A stretch of DNA of 64,000 nt from contig OU964922.1 in the NCBI GenBank assembly GCA_918807975.1, positions 7,081,501 through 7,145,500 on the forward strand, written 5' to 3'. Every line of letters begins with the position of its first letter. Position 1 is the stretch's first letter. This DNA is from Aplidium turbinatum (lineage: Eukaryota > Chordata > Ascidiacea > Aplousobranchia > Polyclinidae). Positions 12,101 through 27,100 of this stretch are shown here, one piece after another. The notes beneath the pieces were generated by a model that saw only the letters and a program-made list of their open reading frames with translations, had not been told where the DNA came from and searched no databases. The position numbers and the translations under genes were made by a program.

Positions 12101-15100
12101 GGCATAGGAACGTAGCCTATGTCTGATGATAAGGCGCCAGTGATAGCAAAACAGATTTCTGTGCAGAGAAAGAAACCGGGAAAACCCAAAACAAAGATAG
12201 CTAGCGTTGGTGAGAAACGACATCAGTGCAAGAAACCTGGACAGAATCAACCCTAACAACAGGGAAGCATGGCGAAATGGCTGCAAAAACTGACGACCTC
12301 AGCTAGCGGGGACCAACGCCAGGTCTTACCTACTGAAGGGAAAAATGAACGAATATGATGAACGCTTGGAACCAAGAACACAATTTGTTAAAGGTTAAAA
12401 AGTATGTTTAACCTATATATAAATTAAAATTATAGTACTTGCGTTACAAAACCAAATAAGTTATGGTACTGCGTTTTCCAAACGGCATACGAGCCCGCTG
12501 TAAAGTAACTTACCTCGCAGGGTCTGTAAAGGTGCAGCTAATACAAGCGCTTTTCTATGCCGAACCTCAACCTACCACAACTACTTCAAGAAATCAATTC
12601 TCTCTAAACTAGTTCCCTTACTTTAAAAATCTATTTAGTGATAAAGGAAAAGATTTAGTTGAGGGTTGCAAAGAAAGTTTCTGTCATGGAATTGAAACAA
12701 TGACCAACTTCTGTTATTTGGGTGATCAAATAAATGGAAGCGGTGGATGCGTAACAGCTGTGACATGAAGGGCAAGACTGGGTTGGGCAAAGTTCAGCGA
12801 ATGTGGGGAAATGTTATAGGGAATAAGTTTTTCTTCAAAATGAAAGGGAATGTCTATCGGAGCTGAGTGCGGCCAGCAGTATTGCACGGCAGCGAGACAT
12901 GGATATTAAGAGAGAGTGAAATGGCTTTTCTGAGAAGAACGAAAAGGGCAATGGTGAAAGCAATGTGTAGGGTAAAACCTAGAAGGGAGAAAAAGACTGA
13001 AAAACTGATGGATATGCTAGAGATGAGGCAGACTATTGAACAACTTGCCAGGGCAAACGGAGTAAGATGATATGGACATTGGACATGTACTAAAGAGGGA
13101 GGAAGGAAGTTTTCTTCGAAAGGCATTAACGTTGTAGGTGGATGGAAAGAGGAAACCGGACGTCCAAAAAGAACATGGAAAGAACAGGTGAAGAATGAGG
13201 CAGAAAAAGTCGGACAGAAGGAAGAAGATGCTATGGACAGAACGAGACGGAGAATAGAAGTGAAGGCAATCGCAGCAACGAAAGAATCAGTCACTCCCAC
13301 TAGTGAGGACAAAACTGAATTTAGATGATGATAATGTGAGCTCACCAAATATTTTGAAAAACGTCGCAGTGAAAGGCCAACTCAAGATAAACTGCAAAAC
13401 ATCAGATCCACTTTTTTCCGGACGTTTGTTCCACTGGTTATCAAATAACCGTTCAAAAGCTGGGGCCAATTTTTCAAATTCACTTTTTCTCCACCGAAAC
13501 ACTGTATCTAAAAATCCTTTCTTTTCCTGAAACAAGTTTTGTACATTAAACTAAGAATGAAACGAAAAAGCACCACAGGGTTATAAATGTTGTGTTATTC
13601 TGTTCGATTTCAGAAATATCCTTTACAAGTAACAGGTTATTTGATTATTTTAACAAAACAGCCCATACATCAACGACACAAATTTAATTAATAACACTTC
13701 TTCACTAAGCTTAGCTTCCAGTGCGGTAAAACATTCTACTATCAATTTTAATGTATGATTAAATCTTTTTATTCGAGCTTTACAAATAGTGCAGACTCGA
13801 CAACCTCCAACGTCTTCTTAGGGCTACGGTCTTTCGCGCTCCCTCATTGGACGCACAGTGTAGGCCTATGCTTTTTCTATGTACGTTTGTTTCGTATGCA
13901 TCCAAACAAAAATAAATGACCATCCATCCAATAGATGTTGTCAATATTCGAATTACTGCTTTGTGTTTTCGTTTTCTTTTAGATAAACGAGATGATAATC
14001 CCATTTTAATACTGATTTTGTGTGTTTATAGTACAACAAAATAAATATCTATAATATGACTCTCTGCCAAAGCTCTGACGTTTTTGTACATTAATAGTTA
14101 TAGACTATTTTCAATCGGCTATTATATACTGTAAAGTACAACCAGATTGCTTCTCCAACCTTTTTAAATATATATGTCAAAGAGGTTCACAGCCTGTGTA
14201 CAAGAAACCATGATAATGATTCTCTAAACATTCCATACTTCTCAAAAACGCTTACTCAGCATTGAATAGAATTCACAGGTGCAAAAACATGGAACGAATT
14301 TCCTTCTTCAATTAGAAAAACTGATACAAAGTGACTTTGTGTTCACAAACCAAAACAACATTTAAGCAAAACGGATACGCAATAGAAAGATAACGTAGAA
14401 AGGCTTTCTTGTGAAGATTTTAGTGGAAATCCGAAATAATTTACAAAAGACTAGGCTTACCTAACAATAATATCGATTGCTTGTGCTGTACTTTTATGTT
14501 TGTAGATATTAACAGCAAACGCAACACTCCATAATCAACACGACACCGTCGCAAAAGGGGATGAGAGCTTCATCAACACCATCAGGACATCATCATCATC
14601 TACCAGATCATCGACTCCGTCACCCACCAGGACAAGAAACAATAACTTAAACTGGATCTCAAACCTCATTCGTCGTAGGCTACTGTGTGATGTGCAGTCT
14701 GACCATAGAAAGAGCTCACCTGCTCTCCTGGGCCACATCGAAACGGGCTTTTGCCTGAGGATAGGTTTCTTTTATGTCCGGTTTTCTTTATCCATCCTAT
14801 TATTATTATGACTGCTCAATGCTCATACACATCAATATCGGAACTGGCAAATTCAATCTACAGCACTTTTCATTAGGCTGTCATTCATTACTACATGTGT
14901 GCTTCTCTCTGTTTTTGTTTTATTTTTTGCTATTTATTTTTTTGGGAGTTTTGTGGCCGAGCTAACTACTGACATATAGCCTACTACATGATTTTCCATT
15001 CAGGCACGCTTTAAACCTTTCAAGGTTTTGCCGCCTTTTCCCGTTCGTTAACGTGCTGGTAGGTGTATATCGATTTTTGTAGTTAGTATCTTTTTCGTCC

Positions 15101-18100
15101 CGGACGCGTTAATGACAAAAAATAAAGTGATTGATGATGATAGATTGAGTTCAAAACAGAACTAAATTCTATTATAACCATGGTTGCCATCAACAGGGTT
15201 GCCCAAAATAAGGACAACAGAAAAATTAAAGTTTTATACGAAACAAAACAAACTTTTTTAAACAAATCTTTACATTTATACGAGCCATGACATATCGCAT
15301 GCCATATTTTGCCAGAAACAATTGAGACATTGCCCTTTAAAATAAGGACAAATCTTAGACATAAGGACGGCATGGCAACCCTGATTATAAGGCTTTGATT
15401 GAATCTTTGTCTAATGTGGTATTTGACATTTCCATCAGCTATTTGCAGTAATTCAGCGCATGTTATAGGAAAAGGAATATTACATGATAGAACATCTTAC
15501 TGATAAAAAAATAAAAACATATAAACTCTTTTGATAAAGATGGCAAATAATTCAATGCAAACATAACCCATACTTTTTGTGCTTTGTCAAAAAACTGGAA
15601 GATTGCTTCTGAAAAGCAAGATTGTACTTCTTCGGAGGGTTTGAGGGCATCCAAGTGTTCCAAAAATCTCCTCAGAACTGAGCCAGATTTGTCGGTATCC
15701 AATTTCTGAAAAATCAAAATGTTTGTGTTAAAAAAGTTGCAATTTTCAAAATACCTTTATCTGAACTTGTCAAAATGGAATTTAATTACAATTTTGAACG
15801 GATTAACTGTGTTGACAGATTTGGCAAAGCTAATGATTCTTTACTGTTTGGATGCATATATGAAGTAGTTAAAGCAGGGCTGTGGAGTCGGGCGAATTGT
15901 CAGGTTTTTTATGGTTGCAAGATTTTTTTTTTTGGCATATATAATTAAATAAGGTAATCAGTAGTTTTATGAAAACAAGCGCATTAAAGTTGTGGTGTTA
16001 TAAATAATAACGTTTTTGTTTTATCACATTGCCAGCAGTTTAAAATTACAAACAAAAAGATTAAAAACAAACATTTTTACAAAACAAACGTTTTTACAAA
16101 GCAAGCATTAGAAGAGACTTTTTAAGTCAAAATAAATATTTCAACACGTTAACTAGTATAACGAGACTTTTGCCAAAAAAAAGCTTATTCGTAGTATAAG
16201 TTGCGCTTTTATAAACTTACATTTTTGAAATACTTTACTGCTTAGTAAAGACTACAAAACTTCCAGTTACAAAGAAATGATTAGAACGGCTGTGAGAGCT
16301 GACTCAGGTAGGCTATTCCACGTATCAAGTTTATGTTTTCTCGCTGGACTTTCTTATTTGCATACTTTTATTTTATTATGTCATGGCGAGGAATAATTTT
16401 GGTATGATTGAAATTTAAAATTAAAACTGCTGTATGGTAAAGGTGAGTCCCATACTTGATTCAAGCCTCGGGGAACGAGAAGATAAGGTTCTCATTAGAC
16501 TAAGCCTTCGGCATTAACGAGAGTAGGGTGGCCAGTTCCTTTCTCTCAGCCGCCTTTCCTTCAGCAACTACGCCCACCCAATTTGTTACACCCTGGGTAG
16601 AGGTGAGCGGTGTTTTTCAACAACCAGCTTAAGCCGGGAGTCAACCAGGATTGCATGATTGGAAAGCGAGCTCCTTATCCGCTGCGCCATCCCACCGCAA
16701 AACTGCTGTATAAGCTTATCTAAAAGCACACAGCCTAATCCAGAAACAAAACATACAGTCTCCTCTGGACTACAGAATGAGTGTTTACAGTTTGGCAAAA
16801 CACCTGCGTTTGTAGATAGCTCAATGCAATATTGTGTTAAAGTGATATCTGCACTACAACCAATCGTTGTGTCCCAGTTACACAATTTTCTGTTTTTTTA
16901 TTATTCTTAGTGGTCCTTGCCAAAAAAACGATAAATACCTTAAAGAGGATTTTTTCCAACGTTGATTTGACTCCACGCTTCCATCCCTTTGTTAACTTTT
17001 CACTTATAACGTCAATATCCATAAGATAATTCCAAAACTGTAAAAATTTAAACATGTTCTAGAACGGTGTACTGCAAAAATTGTCATAAAATAAACTATC
17101 TATGTTCAACCCAAATCAGCTATTGGACCAAAGTTTATATCTTCATTTCAAAAGCGAAAATGTTGTGAACTGGTACACTGTGCAATCTGTACAAGTTTAC
17201 TTAGCTATAAACTACAAAAATAAAGCTCACTTGAATTCGACAGTGGGAAATATTATCTTCGGTGTCCTTTTCAATCCACTTGGCAACTCCTCCAAGCATC
17301 TTTGTAAAATTGGACTGAAGAACCGCTGCTGACGTTGCATCCGACTGTGAAACTAATTTCATTAGCTCTACAATATTTTGAATAATCATAGCATATTTAA
17401 TTATTTATGTCTTGAACAAACTTTGCTATATAAATAAAAATTGGACTAGAATATAAACTGGCCTGTATCGCAAAGTCAATACATTAGCATGCATCATTTT
17501 ATAATATAAAGTTTCTATAAACTATGAGAGGGATACAGCAGCTGTCACAAATTTATTTCAAAACAATCCTAAAAAGTAGCTATAGCCTACAAATATTACT
17601 AAACAATAAAATATAGCATGAAAAATAATAAAATTTCGATATAGAATATGGAATTGCCTAAGTGTGAATTGGAATATATGTGTAAAAAAAATAACCTTAC
17701 ATTGTAAGCCGACCATACATTTTCACAACTTGTCCATTTCAGTGCTGTCTTTAGGCTACATCACAACGTTTTGCAAATAATTGAGACTTTTGACATATAA
17801 AAATTTTAAAACTGAGAGTACTTATTATGATGTAAAATTTTATGTTATTTGGTAAACAGCTTGGTTCATTTAATATTTTAATTAAATGATCTTTCAGGAC
17901 TATAGCAGCGCTTAATTTTGTTTTAAAACGTTTAATTTCAAGGTGGAAACTGCAGAAGAGATGTGGCAAATGGAATGGAGGATTTTAGTACAAGTATAAC
18001 ATAAAATATTTTGGCTGTAGAAGGAGTTTTGCAGAGCGTGAAATACAGAAAATTTTCAGTCATTTGCATGGCTGACCATGTTAACACATTGCCAAAGAGG

Positions 18101-21100
18101 AAAGAACGAAAACGACAATTTTAACAATTGAATACAATAGCATTGCAAAAGTTTACAAATAATTGCATTAAAAAGTAATGAACTTACAAATGCTGTAAGT
18201 TCATAAAACAATGAAGTAGGCCTCTGTAGTATTACTTCTGCTGCTTGTATTCTGCTGAAATCAATTCACTGCATCTGAGCTTGCAAATATCATACCTCAG
18301 CCAACATGTTCCAGGAAACATATACTCTCATGACAATGCGAAGAATTTTTTCCATTTTATCATGATTCTGGTCAGAAAATCGTACAGTTTCCAATGGCTT
18401 CATCAAGGCTTGATTTAACTTCTGATGCAAGCTCAACAATTGGCCGCAATTTTTCCTAAAAACAAATAAATACCGCACTTGGATTTGGCACCAATGACAT
18501 TATAGTTCACGCCCATGCAATTTGTTGGCCTAACGGTAAAAGTTCATATCATACTTGTGCATCATGCTTCAATTGCGCTACTGATCCTGTGATGATGCGG
18601 ACAAACGCCAGTAGCCTACCTACAAGAAATGCATAATACTACCGAAATAACAATGTCAATGGGAAAGTATAAGTTGGAACACACTTGTCTTTCTCGAGTT
18701 CCAAAAATGACTTACCAATGACATCACCAAATCAAAAAGGTCAAAAATAAAATTAACAAAAACTAGTGCATTACAAAGTAATCAAAGAGGTAAATTCACA
18801 AAGAAAAACTTAGCAACTATAGTTCTGAAGCGGTTTCGCAAGATTGAAGTTACTGCAAAATTTTAATAATTCGCATTTTTGAAAGTCATATTGTTATAGC
18901 ATGTCATTCATTTGACTGAAAAATTATGAGTTTAACCAGTAAAATAAACAAGTAACAGGTGATGTAAAGTTACGTTGTTTAGTAACTACAATGTGCCATT
19001 TATAAGTTTCGCTGAACGGAAAACGATACATGAAATACGATATTGACTTACACACAGGGCCGTTAAAAGTAATTTGGAACTGTACTAATGAAATCCCTGG
19101 CACTCTGAACAACAAGATACCTTTAAAAAAAACGCTTCAATTCTTGATGAAATTAAATAAAGAAATTACCGTGTTAATGAAATCATAGAAGAAAAATCTA
19201 TTTATCCTCCAGAATGTAGGAGTTTCTAAAAAAGGAGTTGGATGCAGAAATTCAAGTCACTTTTATGTGAGATTGTGTAGCCTATTCTGTGTTACTAAGA
19301 CAAATATTCAACAAGAAATAATTCTTACTGTGGTTCCTGACAACGCTGGGTAAGTTTGTCGAAGTAAGCATGAATCCAATCGATCAGTTTGTCATTTTCA
19401 ATGTAACGCTAAAAACATCATGTAGCGTAATATTAAAAGTATTCCGGAGCCAGTGGGATATCTTGGGTGATATTTAGGCTATATTTAAGCAAAACATGAC
19501 TACTTCCTAAATTGGAATACACAATATTTTCAATTGTCTTTCTTGTCAAGCATTAAATACATTGCCTTCTTTGGAAGCAGCGCATTGCAAATGCCTTTAT
19601 TTTGTCCGCCAATTTTCGTTAAGATATTTTAGATTTCAAAGTTGCAACAAGGTGAACAACAACAAAAACAGGTGAAGCAATTGAAGCTTCTAAATTTTGT
19701 TTTGAAGGACAAAATATCATAGCAAAAAATTCTGTCATTATTGTAAGCTTGCTTTCGCTTCAGCAGTTCTTAATTGAAGTTCAGTTTTGTTTCTCGTACG
19801 AATAAGAATGAGTAACTTAAATTTTTGAACCTGTCTCCAAATCGTTCCATTCTGAGATAAATTGACAAATTGGAATTTTGGTTGTTTGTTTCTTTGTTAT
19901 AATAATTGTTTTGGTTTGCGTCTCAGTTAATTCTAAACCATATCTTCTGCTTTTTATGCAGATCATAAGCTATTCAATAGGGTTTCTTTACGTTCTTCTA
20001 AAATTACAACCAGCATGTATCATCTAATGTAGACTTCAAATATCCAGACTTGTATATTGAGTCGATATTTTTCCTTTGCTTTGACCTAATGATATGTCTT
20101 TCATGTTGTGAGATTGTGAATTTGTCGAAACAACACATTCTTCATTAAGAAATGTTTCATTTGCTTCTTTGCAAGCTTTCTTTATTCACTGTTGAAATGC
20201 TTTTCTATTATTCCTCCTTATTCTTGTTCTTATGTTTTCTTCTCTCTTCCATTATATTCGGGATTTCAGGACATATCAAATCTTTCGACTTATACATTGG
20301 AACTTCAACGGCAGGTAACTATTTAATACTACGATTATAAAAAGAACCACACGAATTTTCTAACTTATGAATTAACCAAACAATTAGGGTAGGGCTACTG
20401 TAATTTACCCGAACATTTCCCTCATCCATCTCACTGAACATGCGAACAATAAACAATGCCTGCTCCAAGTGTTGAGCTGCTTCTTCGTTTGTGGTAACGA
20501 GATGCATAATACTCAAGCAAGGTACAATGGACTGATATAATCTCATCATCTGGGGAAATGTTTTGGACATTGCAAGGATAGTTGGAGTATTTGCCTTGAT
20601 GTCTCTGCAACAGAAAAATGATGCAAAACAAACGGACAACGTGGAATGAGTGAACATAAACTTCTAATGTGAGCAAAAAGCTTAAAAATAATAAAAACTC
20701 ACGCAGCATGCTTTTGCTGTGGTGTGAACATTTTGAACCACATGCGATGTAAATGCTCAATGGGTCATAGCCTACAGTGTTTTAGTAAAAAATTATGTTT
20801 GAGTGCTTGAAAACGTGCTAATCAAAATGCTCTTTCTGTTTGTTTTATATTTTTTTTACTTCGTTGGCTACTTCTACGACGACGAACACCAATAAACAAC
20901 AAACATATGTCGTCATTGACTTACTATTTCGTACTCTTATGCTTAATTGTTTATGTGATAGATTCAATGTCAAAGTTAAGCATAACTGCATTTTAAACCT
21001 ACTCAGAATCAGACTTCCGGATGGCTTCAAAGTTACAACTCGAGATCACTCCTTGCCATATTTCTTCATCATACGTCACCATTCCTTTGTTGCTCAGAAC

Positions 21101-24100
21101 GTAGCGCAACGGGACCAGCCACAAGCAGCGAATAGAGTCGGAAATTGACCGAGTGAAAGCGTCCAAAGCTTCCAAAGCTGTTTCGTGTAGACTAAGAATA
21201 AAAAATGATAAAACGATTTCTACCCATAACGGAACTTACATAATATCAACAAGTTAACTGCCAAGAGATAAGTCTGAAATTTAAAAAGTCTAAAAAATAT
21301 AAAACGTTTCAACAAACATTTGCAAGTGTATGATACAAGTTTCCGTATGGCCTATCTACAATATTAGCCTGTCCATTTACGGCTAAACCTAGTCCGTAGG
21401 TGATAATTTAGATTGATTAATCTTTGTATTGACAACCATGGGCTAATCGTGTGGAACCAAATCTAGGTTTTTGCATGGGTTAAGATTTAAAAGCTTTGGT
21501 TTAAAAATGAATTTCAGAGGAAAATGTTTCTTTCATGGTAACTGTAGTATTTCAGTGATTCACGTTTTTTTGTTTTTGATGAGATTAATGATGTTTTTAA
21601 TGAAATTAATAAAACACATTACTCATTTGCTATTACATCAAACGATGGCTTCCGTGTTTGAATGATGTTTAGTAAACCATAAAAGCTTATGTGAAAAAAA
21701 CGAACATACCCTTCTTTGTGAATTTCATCATACAACAACTTCAAGTCTTTTTCTTCGACTTTTGAAACACATAGCCCTGCACAAATGTGATCATTCGACA
21801 CAGGTGGGCATACAAATTTTATCTCTTGCTCTATCTTCACCATCAGAATGGCCAAATACACCACTACTCGTTGACATATTTCCAAAGAACCTTTTTGATT
21901 GCCATATGTAGACAGTGATTTAATGTGATTTTGCAGTTCGTTTTTCTATAAAATAAAAATGTACGAAATTGTAGCTTACAAAGAAAAACATGAATTATAT
22001 TATTTTATTTCTCTATGCCAACAAACCATCAATGCTAACCACAATTTTCAAGCAACTAGAAAACTTCAAATATTTGTAAGATTAGTCAATGTTTATAATC
22101 ATACACACAGTACTCCATTCTACGTAATGGAAAATACAGTGAACCTCAAAATCTAACACAGATGCACAATTGCATACTGCATTATAAAGTTGTGTTAAAG
22201 ATTAAATATCCGAAATCGTAACCTACAACATGATAGCCTAATTTGGTGTCGTTTGGACTAGCCTATGTAAGTTCTTCAAAATTACCATTAGGTTTTAACC
22301 TATTGGTATACGACTGAACAGTAGCTGCTATCAATTACTCACAAACCAAACGGTTGAAAAATGGCGATAATTGGTGCTGCTGTAAAAAGCCTACACTGCC
22401 ATAAAACACAAACGAGGAGTTAAAACGATTGCCTCAAGCAATGAAGGTGGGGTACTTGACGTGACTCATAAAATCATTCCAAAGAGTAGCTGAAGAACTG
22501 GAAATAATTCGGCTTTCGAGGTGTGCGCTTGAGCAACGCATTTCAGTCCTACTCTCCATTCAGCAGCACCTAGTGGATAGAATAATTCTCTAACAACAAC
22601 CATTGGAATTTTCATTTTGTCAATCACATCTCGGCACCCGGCCCTGGGTCAGTGGTTCAAACCCTCTACAAGTATGCGAAACTACCAGAAATAACCTATC
22701 AAAAGCTTTGTCAGTACGATGATAGATTTAAACCCAAAAAACAAACAACCAACCAATAGAGACATTTATTATCTGCATGTCAGCAACATAAAAATGTTGT
22801 GTCAGTATGGTCACGTCTTTTGACATGAAAAAAATTACTTTCTAACAGACTGCTGCCAATCTAAGGCCGACCAAAATAATGAAGACTGTTATGAAATTAA
22901 AATCCACAGTAAATTTTTGCAAAGATATTTTAAACAAAAATGAAACTTACACATGAAGGAGCAATTTTTGTAGGCAGGCTACTGTAACCAAATGACATGG
23001 GAACCAAAGCACATTGCCACCATTCGTAAACGAATTTTTGGCAAACAGCAAAATCCATGTAGCCATCTTGCAAAATATCAAACTTCACCAGGTTTGGTTG
23101 TGGCAAATGCTGTCGTATGTGTCGAGAATACATTGATGCAAAGTCTCCAGAACCCATCCACTCAATCCCAAAGCTCGCGACATCAAAAAGCACTACATGA
23201 CCAGAGCTCAAGCGTTCTGCATATAGAAAAACAAAAAACCAAACAATAAAAAGCAAACAATTAAGTGTATATATCAATTGCTTTCAACACAGTTGTTAAC
23301 AAATTAAGCATCTTCGACATCACATTGTCTCAGTTGAGTGATGCCCTTTAAAGATGTTGAAGCTGCATAGGGCAAAGAATAGTGTGCAGACAGCAACACT
23401 TTCAACAGTAAGCGGAATTAAACAACCAAAATCAATATATGGAGTAGGCTACTAAAAAAGTGAAACGCATACGTGTGCGTCACGAGAACATGTGAAGCAA
23501 ACGAATATTTGACAGGACATGTGCGGTGGGAGAGTAGTCGATTTTTATCTCCCTCATTGCATTAAGTTATTTCCGTTTCCATCTTTCATTTATGTACCTT
23601 TATTGATTGTAGCTTGTCGGTTTACAATGCCCTTGCTTGCGTTTGGTAGTTTTTCCCAATTTTCTCTGTCCCTTTTATTGCGGTAAAAATACTTGTATGT
23701 CACCGAAAGTTCACTTTGGAAAAAATGTACTGTCGCAGCAAATAGCCTGTTATTAAAGTTAAAATATGGTTAAAATATCACAAAAATCCATGACAGTCGA
23801 GATATTTGTATTTACAAATAAATGAATGGTATCAGTAATAACCACAAGACAAAAAATTGTAGCATACCAAAAATAAAACCAATTTAGCAATGCAAGTTAG
23901 TATTTATGATAACGTGTATTTTAAAAAAAATCTTCGCCATTCTTCCGATTCTTATTAGAATATATGACAAGTTTAAAAAAAAAACAAGAACTCAGGAGTA
24001 TCCTTTTGAAAATAATAAAGCATGTTAACCGTATATTGGCAATGATTTATGTAGTTGCGTATTATTTGGATAATAAAATGAATCGATGTAATGTAACCAC

Positions 24101-27100
24101 AAAATAAAAAATCTATAAATTTGTCGGCAAATTTTTATTTAACTGTAATAAAAGTTGTTTATACTAAAACCAACCTGGGTCCGATGAGATGCAATGGTAG
24201 ATCTCTGAACTCTTTGCCAACAAGGCGAACGTAGAATTGAGCATCGCCTGGTATATCCCATTTCTTGTCAACAAACATGCGAAAATCAATTCTTATTTCT
24301 GAAAAATGCAGGTCACTAAATTACTGCAAATTAAAATTCTGTAACCGCTGAATGGCGGCACTAAAATACAACATAGCTACAAAGACTAGCTTTCAATCAG
24401 ACTTACATTGACGTATACCTAAAATCCTCTACACAAGCAGTTCTTGAATATATTACAGCTGTTACCATGAATGCATGAAGGGAGGTTGCAAATGCAAAAA
24501 AAATCTCCAGAAATAGTTTGCTCATGTGTTCAAACAAAAGTCTCTTAGCCAAATGATATTGCACTATATATATATATATAATAATATTGCAATGCACTAC
24601 TGTATACAGGCGCGAATCTAAGAGTTTTTTTCGGGGGGGGCCAGAAAATTTGAAAATCAATTAAAAAGAAAGAAAAAGCTAAACAGATATGAACAATGAT
24701 ACTACGACATATACGATATGCTAGAAAATAGACATTAAAACAACCATTTTCATCAATTGTGATGCCGAGGGACTAATATCAGCTGTTTAGAAGCATATCA
24801 AACCATTTGATGCGGAAACATACATTTTTTCACAAAATTTCGGGGGGGGGGCCCGGGCCCCCTGGGCCCCCCATAAATCCGCGCCTGACTGTATATATAT
24901 ATATTTCAACTATGTTTCGACACCTAAATTGTCGATGTCCAACATGCGCTACTTTGCATTGTGCACTACTACTTGTCAAACTTGGTCAGCTGCATAACCG
25001 AGTGGTGAGAGGCATGACACGACACTCGAAAGGGTGCCGGTCCGACACCGCTCATAAGCATGTAGCTGCGTCTTTGGCAGAACACGTAAAAGCATGCCTG
25101 AAGGTGGACACGAAAATTGGCTTCCTTGCCTTCACGTCCACTTAATCTAAATCTTCAACCACCGGGTGTAAGTCTGGATACGACAATCGTATCAAACAAG
25201 AAACTATCGCAGCTTGTCAAGTCGATTTGAGTGGCAGCTAATGACATAAGAGGGTAAAGCAGATAATTAAAGAGGATAAAACATTTCGGCAATATGCAAT
25301 ACACCAATGGCAATATGTTAGCACCTACGCTTTGCATGTTCAGTTGTTCACCTGAATAATAATAATAAACAGCTATAACAGCAATCACAGTGCATGACAC
25401 AAAATTCAAGTCTACACAATAGAAAAGTGAAACCAAATAAATAAAAACTCGTAGTAAGCAAAGCACAGCCCAGTTAACTCACTTCGGTTAGCTGCATCCA
25501 AAGATGTTGAACTTTCAAGATCTTTCTATAAAAATGTAAAAGCAACGAAATAGTACATCACAAAGTGAACATTGTATTGTTTCTATGACCTATTGCATAC
25601 GAAAATTTAAATGCGGCTGCACAATTCACGCCATTTTTTATCAAGCATTATTCATAATAGTTGATCACCAGCAATTGTTACCGTAAGTAGTAACACATAT
25701 GTGGCTTTGTTCATTTATTTTCCATGTGTCAGTATGAGCTGTGATTTGTCGATATAGTGAAAGTATTGCAGTTTTTTTTTGTTTTCTAACTATTATTTCA
25801 CTATCCCAGTTTAAATGCCATGTTTCATAATACTGTTTCTTTCGATGTGCCCAAAACCAATGTGTTATTCAGTTAGTGACCGATTAAATTATTTGTGTTA
25901 CTTTACGTTCACTATTTTCAAACTCGTCTAATTGAAACAAAGCATCCTACTGACATAATCCTGCATTGCATCCCAAAACACAGCTAAGTTGATGAGTACG
26001 CACAGCACAATTGCATACAGTAGCCTACAATTGTTTACATCACACGGTACAACGTTTGCATTATATCTTCGTGCATAGTATCTTAAGAAAGCAAATCAAA
26101 ATATTGAATTGTGAATTACTAACTAAAAGCTGTGGTAGTTCATCTGTTGCCCCACTGGTTGAAAAGCTGTCAAGTCTCTCTGCAGATCCGTCATCTCTGA
26201 TTTCATGTTTGTTGTTTTTGTCCCTTGACCGCAAGTAGTGATGATTCATATTTGGGTCTTGTGTTTCTGATTTCGGTGTTTCTGTGATAAAAGTAAAATG
26301 AACGGATTTGAATAAATGACAAACACTAAAAACTAATTATAAAAACCAACCAAGCAGATTTTTCAATGCCATAGGAAACATTGCCATTGTACGCATAACC
26401 TACCCTCTGATATATAGCGACAACACGAAAAAAGAAGATAGTCAAAGTCGGCAAAATTTTTCCACATGTTATCAATTTCGTTTCATTTGTGAAAAAAAAA
26501 TGTAAAAGCTATAATGAAGCTTAATTTATTTTTAGCATCAATGGAACAAATTACAGCTTCGATAACAGCAAGTTTTAATAGAAATTTAACTTGAATGAAA
26601 ACCTTTAAGTTCATCATTAGAAGTGGTTCGAACATCACTTTGTGAGCCTATTTTCTGTGGTGAAACTGGAACAGGTTCAGAAATATCTTCTGCGGGTCGT
26701 GCTTGGGACTCGGATTGGTTGGTACTTCGGTATTCCCCACCTTGATTGGCCGTTGAGGGAATATCATCCCTCTCTTCATGGACGAAACTGAATGACGCAT
26801 CGTTTCCACTGGCACTCTCTTTAACTGAAACAATAAAACAAATGAAAAACTTTAGAATTGCGTCATCTAATAGACAGGCACTAACTTGTAAAGTGTCTTT
26901 CGCTGTGCGCTAAACAATATTAGGATGTCTAATTTTAATGCCATAGTGGTAATTAAACCTCAAAAAATTGTCTAGGTGTACCAAAAAAGTATTTTCAAGC
27001 CAATTCTGGTGATGACAAGTTTCGTTAATCACGCTTCAAAAAGGCAGTGTTTCTTTCGATATCACTTACTTTGATATCACTTTCGATATCATCCTTATTG

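Noticed and set aside
11822-13348. Minus-strand open frames of 118-164 codons rich in Leu/Phe/Ser
   Set aside because: Antisense shadows of the two LINE relics; no splice or family support.
14535-14738. Acidic minus-strand ORF
   Set aside because: Antisense of a LINE 3'UTR with a tcatcatc simple stretch.
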